64,000 nucleotides of DNA from Haemonchus contortus. Lineage: Eukaryota; Nematoda; Chromadorea; Rhabditida; Trichostrongylidae. The notes under the pieces were generated by a model. That model ran no database searches. It was not told where the DNA came from and worked only from the letters and a program-made list of their open reading frames with translations. Shown piece by piece: positions 24,114 to 36,000 of the stretch. The stretch lies in NCBI GenBank assembly GCA_000469685.2, contig LS997562.1, forward strand, positions 11,935,514 to 11,999,513. Reading direction: 5' to 3'. A program made the translations under genes and the position numbers. Each line of letters opens with the position of its first letter. The stretch's first letter is position 1.

Positions 24114-25873
24114 TGATCATCACCTCGTACGTAATAGCCGTAAGAGCCTACACAACCTTGGTTTTCTCCTGATTTTATAAGTGCTTGTAAAATAATGCGA
24201 TGGCAAAGAATCTTTATTTTTATTAGTTGTCGTGTTGTAATAGTTCAGAGCGTTCTTTTTTGCGGTGCACCCAATAACGTCAATGGCCCTCCTGTTGATG
24301 AATAACACACGCAGCGCACGTCTTTGACTCATCCGAACACTGTGCCATACTGTATCCTAGGAAAAGTCACACGGTCATTTGGCCAGTAGCGTTTTACAAG
24401 TTGCCTTCCCCTCTACCTACTAGTATTTTTATTCCGAAGCCCGAATTTATAGCATTTAATGGTAATGCACTGAGGACCAGACCGGCCCCCTTGGTTGTTT
24501 GGCTTTGGTTCTCAATTGCCTAGCACAATGTCTCCGAGAACTATGAATTCGAGTTAGAGGTGGTGTTCTGATGCGCATTTGGCCCAAAAATTAGTTTGAG
24601 GAGACTAGCCTATGGCCAGGCACAAGTTAAGCAACAACAATTTTTTAATGACCGGCCATATAGGAGGTTGTGTGTAGACGAGCGAGATTCGTGCTTTGGA
24701 CACCGCAATTAACCGTAATGTAAACCATGCGCTGGGTAACGACCCAATGCCGAACCTCCGCTATTCCAACGGGATGATGTTCAGATTGATGTGAAAGAGA
24801 AAAAAAAGAGCTCTCTAAAGTGGATTCCTATATGTATACGCTGCTCGATAGATCGGGGCAACCGGCTGAACCATCATTTTTTTCCATTCTGCACCATCAT
24901 TTTTCACCTGCTATCGATTGAAAAAATCAGTAAATTGTGGCATGCTCTCCTGCTGTCGTTCAGCAGTCTTTTGCTGCTTCACTCTGCTAGTTTCCCAAAA
25001 TAAAACGTGAGCATCAGTAGGAATCCAGTTTCATGATAAACCCTTGTACCCAATGTTCATCTCTCCCTAACTTCGTGTAATAAGTATTTTGAAGAGACCG
25101 AGTGCATAGTACCGTTGAAATTCCGGTTTGATTACGTTCAGCAAACATTTCAACCTTCCTGGCCCATTTGTTCTCCTTTTGAAGACAGGGTTTCCATCAA
25201 CAACTCAAGCTTCTTGATTTTTCAAAAACCTTTCCAACACTTCGCTAGTCTAGAAACGTTGGCCTCGGACTATCTACATCTTCCTTAGAATGATATCCAC
25301 AGCTTTAAGTGACGGATCTTTTTTGAAGATTGAGAAGGTTCAGATTTGTTCTCTCACCTGTAAGAGTTTTCTTGAACATTTTTGGAATCTGGGTTGTTAC
25401 ACCTCGTTTGGGTAGAAAAACGGAGCACGTCATGCTGATGGTTTTATATTCTTTTCCAGTGAGGCTATGTTGAAAAGGAGGGTCTCATTGGTGTGGTCGT
25501 TACAGCATTGAATGGGCTTTCAGACATACACATTTCCAGGATCACAGTTCTGGCATAACGTGCTTTCTTCGCTCGTTAGATTGACTGGAATTGCGGTTTG
25601 CATGTATGACGACTTCTCGCAAATATTGACTAACATAGTTTTTATTAAAACAAATCGATCTCAACGACTGCCAAGTGGCTGACAACACCGGGGACATCGC
25701 AGGATGACCTGTCATTTTTTACACTCCATTTTCTCATTCCACAAACGATGTAGCTCTTGTATTTGATCAATGAGCCCTAAGTGAGCGGATCTAATGGTTT
25801 CTTCCGCATTCATCTACATTTTGTATTAATACGTTTTTGCGAACAAGGCACTGGATCATCCAAGTAATCTATT
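24114..25873. other. Intergenic stretch, no supported gene
   Basis: Short frames only. A block near 24470-24780 has the look of old transposon sequence but matches nothing else in the window that I can identify. Confidence 0.35.
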
Positions 25874-26351
25874 TTACTCCCAGAATGATCTTTCTAAATC
25901 TGAATCGTTTTCCTCTTTACCCATGTTTGGTATCGGAGAGTGGTAAAGGAATTGATGGCTGCAGTTTACCATTGCAAGTTCATAAACGGTTTTCCATCGC
26001 ATGTTTACCTTTTGCATATCCATCTACGGGAGCAGTAAATTTAGGCCAAGTGGCACTGGGTTTGGGGCAATTGTAACGATCGGGATCGACATCTCTGGCA
26101 TGGATATAGCCCTGATCAAATTGGTTCATACCAATTATGAGGAGTGACCTTCTCAGAGCTTTTGAGAAGGAGTTGACTGCGGGAATTATCTTTTGTTTTC
26201 TGATTCGATCGCCTTGGTTCCATTCGGTCTCTTCTTTTTTTTGGATTGTTTCTTCAGATTGATCTCTGAATGTTGCTACATCTGCTTTCCCATTACATAG
26301 ATGATAGCCCGAGGGTGACACGACCATGACTGGCACCCACAAAGTTAGCAT
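25874..26351 (-). pseudogene. Unidentified coding-like frame with an apparent frameshift
   Basis: A minus-strand frame (26351-25980) reads as normal protein: SPSGYHLCNGKADVATFRDQ, then a Lys/Glu-rich helix, then SLLIIGMNQFDQGYIHARDV, DPDRYNCPKPSATWPKF and APVDGYAKG. It stops soon after. In the next frame an equally protein-like tail continues (MRWKTVYELAMVNCSHQF, then PIPNMGKEENDSDLERSFWE) to a TAA at 25874. Either one base was lost or an intron begins at the AAAGGTAAAC donor near 26000. I do not recognise the family. It could be a broken retrocopy, a transposon protein or an exon of a real gene. Confidence 0.4.
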
Positions 26352-26374
26352 TCATCTTACAGTTAGATAGAGAT

Positions 26375-26640
26375 AGCCGCAGTGGATCGTAGAGAACCGT
26401 TGTGAGCGCTAGCAATTGCATAGTCCGCGGGTCGAACGACGCACGGATACACGCCAGCCGTCGATGGCCTTTTTTTGCTTTGTAGTCGGCTTATGGTTCC
26501 AGACTTGTCTCGAAGATAAAAAAACTGACTTGAACACCGGTTGGCTTCCATAAGTTTTTTTTTACAGACCAAATGAACTAAAAAACAGTCCACCCTCGAA
26601 GGGAATTCGAATGGGCTTATCCGTAAGGGGTTTGATCAAG
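26375..26640 (+). mobile_element. tRNA-derived SINE, strongly diverged copy
   Basis: Recognisable parts are a degraded B box (gcgggtcgaacgacgc), 'ccagacttgtctcgaagataaaaaaactgacttg', 'accggttggcttccataag' and the 3' block 'ccctcgaagggaattcgaatgg'. The order is the same as in the other copies. The age and T-runs make the ends approximate. Confidence 0.55.
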
Positions 26641-27083
26641 AGCAAAATACTTCATACTTCGCTTTGCAGTCGGCAATGTGACAAATGAATCAGCTTTGCT
26701 CGTGACTGCTGTTTTCTGTGATGCCAATATCTCATGGCTTAAAGTTGTGAGCAAAACGGTTGTACCGGTATAAAATACGAATTTACCCAGGCTTCCCATA
26801 CATCGTTTTTCACACAACTAGGGTTTCAGGATCATCCTGACCATGATTTCAGATGGCTTGTCGGCCGTAATTTCTGAAATTTCATACGTAAAAAACGATG
26901 CATACAACGTGTACCCTTTGTTTATTGGCCAGACGATCTGTCCAATTCAGGATGCTTCTGGTAACTAATGAGCCTTCCCTTTTTGCTGCTCAAGTGCTGT
27001 TCGAGCTGTTGTGAAGACCACGTTCTCTTGCTCGTACATGATTTCCTTTTGATCTCTTCATATTCCACATTTGTGTATTCAAG

Positions 27084-30000
27084 ATGCCGCCCCGAATGCG
27101 GCGGGCTGCGCTCCTCACGTTGACTACCTTGCTGCTGGCTCTCGACCGAATGGCATCTGGCCTTTTTCTAATAAACTGGGACAGCGATATCATAGCCAGT
27201 GCGCAAGAGTCAGAATATGCAGAAGTACGAGTTCTTCGAATTTACTTTCATTCCTTTCACTTTTGAATAGAGACTTTTTCAGAGAGACGCGCTCAGCATT
27301 CATTTCGGGGCTGATAAGAAGAACCTCACTATTTTTCCTTCTTATGAAGTCATGAAAGAAAGGTAACTTTATTTGAAATTCCATATTGCCTGAACAAGTT
27401 GTTCCATAGATGCCCACGAGCATGTGTCTCGTTTCACTAGCCCGCTTTCTGCTATGCTTAGCCACCGTTATTCTTCATCTGTTCTGGGACCCCACCGTAA
27501 GTTAAATGCCTCAATGGAAGAAGAGCCACGCTTCAATCCTACAACGAAAAAATAACAATCACAACTGTTGCTCTTTTCTCTTTCAGATCTTCTATCGCTT
27601 CTCTATATAACTTCGCAAGTGAAAAGGCTTCCAAGACTGCGAATTATGACGGATGGTGTGGGTCGACATGCTAAAAGGCACCGCTAGCAATAATAGCGTT
27701 TCTGGTTTTTCTCCCTAGGATGAACCAGTGATCTTCAAGAGGGATGTTGTTGGGTCAAAAAACGGCCTAGATAGGGCGTAACAAGCGCCCTAAAACGGAC
27801 CATGCCGACTATAAATATGGAGTGGACGAGTTCTTACCGTGTCGTATGGGCTGTATAGTTAGCACCTTTCGTATCGGGACTTACATGTTACACGCAGCCA
27901 GCCGTATGCAGTGGTGCGCTTATTTGAACAGCTCATCCAAATACCCCTTTCATGTGACTTCTGTCGTCACATTCTCGTCCAACCCCTAATCTTACTTCTT
28001 CAGAGCCTTGATTTTCTCTGGATATGCCGATTTTCGTGTTTTTTCTCCACTTTTGCATTATCTGGACAATCTCTTCCATCGTTTGTCTGAAATTGACTAC
28101 CATGAAAGTATCGTAACTGCGCCTTTAAGTCGGACAATTTCGTCCTGCTGGTTCCGTTCCGTACGGTGACCGCCGACATGTAGCTCTTTAGCCGTTCATC
28201 TGAAGCTAATCACGGCGTTGAAATCACATATAAAACGGTCCATATAAAACGCTCTCAGCTTTTTCTCTGTAGCAGCTTGTTGTTGGTGGTAGGAAACAAA
28301 AATTGTTGGACTTGGGGCTTAGACACTTCTTTCCCATAGCAATGATTCAAACGGGGTTATCAAGCTTTTGTACGAGTCGATGTTCATGGTCAAGTGCATG
28401 GTGATGAGGAGACCTACATCGCCGTCGCTTCTGCTGTTACCTCTCCTAAGGACCAGTTTCTCTCCAATTTCTGGAACGGCGTGGAGCGAGTGATACTTCC
28501 TCGGCTCTTGCAGTCTAACGACGCCGTGCTAGATCTTTCTAGCTTACATCGTCACATCATACACTCCCGTTTTTGCAAGCGTTCTGTATTGAAAGTACAG
28601 AGAGCCATTATGGTCCTTCTTCTCCTTCTGGGCCGCCTGTTTTGGCCCTGAGATATTAGCAGCCTCTCCCGAGCGGTCCTACGCAATGCTGCCACCTGCC
28701 GCCTTGAGAGCTCCTCAGGCTCAGAAGAATGAGGCCCATTTTGATATGGGTGCCTACGAATGGTCTGCCTCGCTCTGACGTGGGGTTTAGGTTCACTTCG
28801 GGTAGCAAGCCAGCCTACCCCAGAATGGAGGAGGGGCTTTGATTTTGGCGGTCCCGAATAGCCTGGATATTACCCATTCACTCGAATGCGAGCTTTTGGT
28901 TGAGCCGCTTTGCAGGACACCAATCGCACTTATGCTCTCCGCACACATATGCATGCGGAATTCAGGAAGTATAAATCGAACCTGTCCAGCAGAACAGAGT
29001 CCATCCTCAGAATCTACCTGTGACTCTGGATGAATGGCGGTGACGTTGTCCGCTCTTCACTCCACTATCCGCCACCTGGAGTAGCCTCATTACCAACCGG
29101 CCTGAGATCCTTCACTGCGAAAGAACCTCCAATGGAGGGGAACCGTGGCAAATACCAGAATCATAGATGATTTAAACCTTTTTATTATTTTAGCATATGC
29201 TTACAATATAAGTAAAAGTTACTTATCAGTCTAAGAAAAGAAGGAAAGGGAAAAGCGCTTTCCGCTTGTTACAGAATTGGTCCGTTCAAAGATGTAGATC
29301 GATCGAAGTTGGTCAATCACAACTACGTTGAAATGACAGCTTGGCTGAAGGTATGCCAGGCAATATGTACAGATTTTTCTTTTGTCAATACTTCTAGTAA
29401 AATTGGGGTTTAGATCGATAGCATTCTACAAGTTTATTGACTGTTTTCAGGCAACCGTACTCAACTATCCGAACATAACATACTTGTACTCGGTGGGGAA
29501 AAGTGTACAGGGTCGTGAACTCTGGGTTCTTGTTGTTTCAGACAATCCGAGAGAGCACGAATTGCTCGAACCTGAAGTGAAAATCGTGGCCAATATGCAT
29601 GGGAACGAGGTAAGAGTTCCGTTCTAATGCTGCTCCTTCGTACCATTGAACTTGCATGCTACCCAAGTTCTTTATTCAGGTAGTGGGACGAGAAGCTGTA
29701 TTGTATTTAATCGAAGTTCTATGTTCTAATTATGGGAAAAATGAATATCTAACCAAATTCGTGGACAATCAACGAATACATTTCATGGCGTCGATGAATC
29801 CAGATGGCTATGAGCATGGGCTTCCTGGAGATCGTGTCGGATATTACGTTGGTCCTCTTTATAGTCGCATTTTGTACTTTTCGTTACATGTAATAGTCCG
29901 GTGTAACAAGAAACAGTAATACGTGGTCATTTAGTGCAACTTCACGAAGTAGCGATCTTTTCATGTACCCAGTAATAACTTGAGGATAGCTGCTTTGCTG

Positions 30001-33000
30001 CGTAGTCGACGTAAATATTAAATAATATAACTTAGCACGCAACAGCTAATATAAGCGAAAAAGGAGGGAGTGGGAGGGGGGGATAGGTGGGTGCTGGAAT
30101 TTTTCGGATCGCAGGAGGACAGATGAGCTGGAATTGCGTCCTTCTCCCAGTCGCGGTCCCCGTAGTGTCATCATCCTGTTATGGTCGCCCGGCTTCGAGA
30201 AAGTTGAGGCATAGGCTGGTCCAAGGCCCCATGGTCTACCGTTCATTAGATAAGGCAGAACTCTGTACTCCAAAAGAATCAGTAAGTATAAATAGGTTAC
30301 ACACAAGGGCTTGGATGAAGTAAAGGTTGGCAGGAACGCTATGCATTCATAGACCTATTATTTTTCTTTTCTATACTTTCATTACTATTTGTTTGGGCAG
30401 CAGCTCGTTTTTGATCGTAGCGAAATCCAATATTGACGTCCAACACGGTCGACCTTTCTCAAACAAATACGGTTTTATTCAAACATATATTATGACTGAG
30501 TAAGCTGAGTTTTCAATCGGTTGCTTGTCTCGAAAACTGTTCTATTTATAGGGACGTAGCAACGAACACAGTGTTGACCTGAACCGCAACTTCCCGGCAA
30601 GGTTCCCGTCTCATCGTGAACAGTCCGGAGGTGGTGATCCAGAACCAGAAACAGCAGCAGTGATGAAGTGGCTGGAGCAGTACCCATTTGTTATTAGCGC
30701 AAATTTGCATGGAGGTTAGGCTTGAAAGGAACGAACAAAATCTCTATTGTGATTCGCGAATCTCATTCAGCGGTAGAGAATCGTGGCCCATTTGATTGTT
30801 TGTGATGTTGGGGCCTTCGTTTTTAAAAATTAGAATACCATCGAAGGAAGGAGGGAGAGTTGTTGATGGGACCAGGTTGCTAAAATTCCAGTGAAATCTG
30901 AACAGTCTCTTCACAAAATAAGGCCATTCCATGTCATTCGTTCGTTTCCAATTGCGGTCACTGTTCAGGATCACTCGTGGCCAATTATCCTTTCGACGAC
31001 TCTGTGACTGGTCAGGACCACGTCTATTCGGCAGTAAGTTTGTACCCAATTTCTCTGATGGCCTTCTGGTTTCTCTGCTTATTTCACTCTGATTTTGCCT
31101 CGTTCGATGATTCTCAGTTTTCATTTTTTAAGTCTTCGTCCCCACCCACGAGATAGTATCTCTGCAAAGAATATTTTCCACCTTATTACCAACAAAGGGT
31201 ATTTGTTTACTTACCTTAGGACAATTTACATGCAGACCTATTCTGTCTCAAATAGGTGCGACAAGCGTAATTTATAGTTGAAATAAGCTGATGGCTACCT
31301 TGAACAAATGCCAGTTTTCGGAAGCCTTTAATGGGATAGAATAGCGTTTTGCAGACTTCTCGACGTCAGGGGGGAGCAAAGTCAAGTCCTCCGTTTTCAG
31401 AGCAAGTGAATTACCGCAAGCCACGTTGACGCTTGATATCAAAGCGACAGCTGTGCATTTCCAATCAACACAATCTTCATACGAGTTGCGACTGCTCATA
31501 TTCCTTGTTGAAGCAATTTTACAGTTTTATTACGATTTCCATATTCGTAAACAGCATGCCTAATTCTATCGAAATATGTATGTGGATCTCTATTTAAAGT
31601 CCATGGTAACTAAGCTACTCTTCCCGATTTAAGATAATGAGTGGCTTTCCTCTTTGTTCATACCCACCACTCCAACTCGAGCACCAATGATTTTTTTTGC
31701 TTGATAAAAGCGTGATTTTGAATACTTATTGAAGGTGCAGTTAATGTTAGAATTCCCTGGGATGGAGCTGTACCCCCAAGATAGCTTAAGGGTCCTGTCG
31801 GGTTGGAAAACAGTGAAAATGTGATGTAATAAAACGCCTCGCCCCAGAGCCGGTTTAGCGGGACGTGAAGTGGACGAGTTTTTGAGCGTTTTAAAAGCTG
31901 TAGGGGTTGCGCCATTCGCACAGGGACCCACATTTTGCACGCAGGCAGCGCACTGCAGCCAGCTTAACGCAATGGCACGCGCGTTAGAGTAGCTTGTCCA
32001 AACACCCCTCTCATGCAGGTTTTTCGTAACGTTCTCGTCGAATCCAAAATTTTACTCTTTTTTAAAGCCTCATTTTGAAGCTTTTAACACGCCGATTTTC
32101 GCGTTTTCTTCGACTTTTCTACTTTCCTAGACTATCATTTCCATGACTTTCCTAAAATCAGATAACCTAAAATTATCGCGAACTGTGCCTTTAAGTACTT
32201 GTTTAGACTCCCGACGACAAGCTCTTTGTCGAATTAGCCTACAGATATGCTCGAGCTCATCCGCGCATGTGGAAAACTGGCCGGCGATGCGGTCTGTCTG
32301 TTGATGGGGATGTTTTTTTGAATGGGATCACAAATGGGGCCGATTGGTGGGTTTCAGTTATGCATTATGGATTTTGAATTGATCCACGTCGATTATCTGC
32401 TCAGGTATCATTTGGCTGGCGGTATGCAGGATTGGCAGTACACGCACACGAACTCGTTCGAGGTCACGATTGAAATGGGTTGTTACAAATTTCCTACAAA
32501 CGATATGCTGCCAAAGTTAGTTTTTAGGTTTAAACGATGTTATCTCCCTTCCTCATCGGAACGTAGGTGGGGTTTCCATTTGTTCACGGCAAGAACAAAA
32601 AAAAAAGATGTAAAAGAGTGATACAATGATAAAATAAAAATAAAAAGTAGGGAACAGAGTCAGTCATCAATGTGTACGAGTCGGTTTAGGGGGCGACTCA
32701 TAATGAGCAGGAGAATAATGAAGGGTTCGCACATGAGAAGTATTTAGCCTCAGGTATCAAGGACTGATGGAGAGGGAGAAAGTCAAGTGTTTAGAGGCTT
32801 AGGAAAACTGGACTTCTCAATGTTAATATTATTTTTTAAATGGGAGAACAAGTGTCTGAGTTAGAATAATGCTCTCCTTCTTGACAGTCAAAGTGAAAAC
32901 GAGGAGGCTCCCCTAGACCATTCAAAAACGCCTAAGTAGTTGAACAACCAGGAAAAGCTACCCTCACCCTCTTGAACTCTCCTTTGTTTTTGTTTAATTT

Positions 33001-36000
33001 TACACGCTTTTTTATTACTCTTTCAGATTCTGGGAAGAAAATCAATTTTCCCTAATTTCCTTGTTAGAAATGGCTCACAAAGGAGTTTATGGCTTGGTTA
33101 CTGACATAAATGGGAAGCCGGCCGGCAACGCGACTATCGCTGTTGAACAGGGTAGGTACAGTGGAATAATTCACTTTTATGAAAAGTTCCATGATGTTGT
33201 GGGGATTGCGGGTATATGCACTTACGGCTTGACCCGAAGCGACGTCTCATTTTTCACTTCATACTTCCATTTTGAGGTAAAACCATACGATCAACCAGTG
33301 CGGGTGAATACTGGAGAATCCTCCCACCTGGAAAACATCTTGTAAGTTTTTCATATATTTAAAGAGTGTTTACCCTCACGTCTCAAAGGAAAATTTTTCT
33401 TACGAGCTTATGTGCTTCTTAGTTTTCGTTTACCCTTTTTGTTCTGCTCATACCCATGATCCATTCATTTGATTCAGCTAACTGCTGAAGCTCCTGGATT
33501 GGAAATGGAGAAGTTCGAAGTGGAAGTGAAAGACGCGCTGATTCGTCATGACTTCAAGCTTAAGACTTGTCACGATCAAGACATTACTCAATCAATAATC
33601 ATGCGAGGAACTGGCAGAGTTCGTATAGCGGTCGTAGGCATCGGATCAGGGTTCGTTGAACGTGGTTTTCTGCTTACAGTGAAATAACTTGCTGGCAATT
33701 TGTAGCTGTTCGAAAAAGGCTCCAAAATGCAGCTGAGTTGCCGCTTAATCTCAAAGAAACTAGATTTAGGAGAGATATCGTAAAACTCCATGAACGGAAC
33801 GTACAATTTTCGCAGTCATATTTTTGCAGTTTTTTTTGTGCTCCATGCTGAGGTGCCAATCATGTCCGAATTGAGTCGTTATGGACTTTTGAAGTCATTT
33901 TGTAAGGAGATATATTATTACTACTTGAACTAAAGCACGCGAACGCGTGAGCTACAACAAAGAACGTTTTTGAACAGTTCCTTGTTGTAGCCGTGATCTT
34001 TCTACCTCTACCATAAACCCTATCTACCGTGAGCATATGATTATTCTTCCATCAAATGCCTCCAGCCACTTTTTTAGTGAATTCTATGAGGTTTAAACAG
34101 AAATGGAGCTGTTGTAGGGAGCGATCTTCATTTAAAAGCATGTCTTGGTAGACGCAGCTTCACTCAGCTTAGGCACACTTGAGACCTAACTCATTTTTAA
34201 AAATTTCTTCCGTGGCTACAGCATTGACCGTGTTATTTCATTTGTTGACTTATTCTTCACCTTTGCGCATTTTTTTTCGTTGTCGAGGCTGTTCTGAAAT
34301 CAATTTCGGAAGTTCCGCCCTCGATGTCATCCACTCCGGGGTATGCTCCGTGGAGAACTTCACCTGAGCTCATATGTATTCTGTTAATCCTGCTCTATTT
34401 TTCAACCATCCCGCAGTTGACCCTTCTTCCCAGGTGCTACTTCAGGAAGTACGGGATTTTGTGCGCGACCGGCAGACTGACAGACGCAAGCGCTCCATAC
34501 TCAATAGAGATTGACCACCGGTTCTGACCCGTGCCATTACAATCTCTCAGTTTTAGTCGTAGCTTCGCGTTAAAGTAAAGAAAACGTGCAGGCGGTGGGC
34601 GGAGAGTTTTCGCTATGGGCAGTACTTTCCGCAAAATTCATAACTCGATTCAACGAAGGCGTCAAGGTCAGGAAAAAATAGAGTGAGCAAGGCTTTATGC
34701 GTGCTGGGCATGCGTAAGCTTAGCGAAGCCCGCCCATCATGGGCGGGGCGTGCGTTGAGATGAAAGCTACCTCTCAAAAATTAATGTGACTTCGTTCAGA
34801 AACGTTCTAGAACGCGGAAAAAAGTGGTTGGAGGTAATGGAAAAAAATGTGGTCGTCCTCGAAGTGGTAGGGATTGGCACTAAAGTGGGCGGGGAATAGA
34901 ACAAAAGCTTATAAATCTGCTCAGAAACGGTCTGAACACGAAAAAAGTGGTTGGGGTATTGGAACAAATGTGATCAAGTCTTCGAAGTGGGCGGAGCTGC
35001 CATAGGAAAGCGGGGCTGGGACCATAAACCCAATGAATTTCTTAGAATGCGGAAAAGGTTAGAAGCAGGGCGGTCAATTTTTATAGTGATCTGCACTGAG
35101 GTGAACAGAGCTATGATCAACTACTTATAGCTCTGCTAAAACGAAAAAATATATCGAACGTGATGCTCTCAGCAGTTCAACGTTCAAATTTAGAGAGAAC
35201 TATCTTATTCTGATAATCCAACATTCCGCTGAATGACTTCATCGTAGATAAGCGGTCGTCGACATATAATGCACGTGTTAGCGTGCATCGTCCAACTGGT
35301 GTAGTATGCAATTATTTATGCTTATGGTGGCGCTCTATCCCCATTGCTTCTTCTTCTCCAAAACTTTGAATTCAGCATGGATGAAGTCGTCCGGAAACTG
35401 GCACATCAAGTATGCTCAGGCGAGTTCGAGCTGGACCGAGACATTCGCTTGATCATGGCACCAGTTCTCAGCGCTGGAGACGTCATGGAGGTAAGGCTCG
35501 AAAATATTTGGTTTGCTTCTGTCCATAATCTTCCTATACATTCGTATACCAAGGAAGACTTCGTAGGTTGCATTATATTGATTGGGAGGAGTGATTTAAA
35601 GCCTTCTTCTCTCCACGGATTCTATTACTTTTGAACTTTCCTTTTCTTGAGCTCCAGGGCCTAGGAAGAGGGAACTAGCTTCTCGCATGCATATTTCTTC
35701 AGAATTTTTTGGAAAAAAAGCTCTGAGTGATCCTAACAGCTCAAACAATTCTCGTGGGAAGTTCCAGACGCGCCTTTAAGGTCATCAGTATCATCTGTTG
35801 TCCTGTTGATCATCGATTCCCTAGAGCAACAGCATCTCTAACCTTCGCACGTTGACAGAGCTTGAAACTCCGGATTCATATCATTATTTGCGTACAGCGG
35901 ATTCTCGAACGAATTTTTCTTTCACAGCGCGTTGAACGACACTGACTGCATGCTCATCCTGCTTTTATCGAGTCCAAGACTCTAAGGCGTATGACAAAGC

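Noticed and set aside
30744..31124. 126-residue minus-strand frame
   Set aside because: It lies antisense across exon 7 of the carboxypeptidase gene, whose splice phases are consistent.
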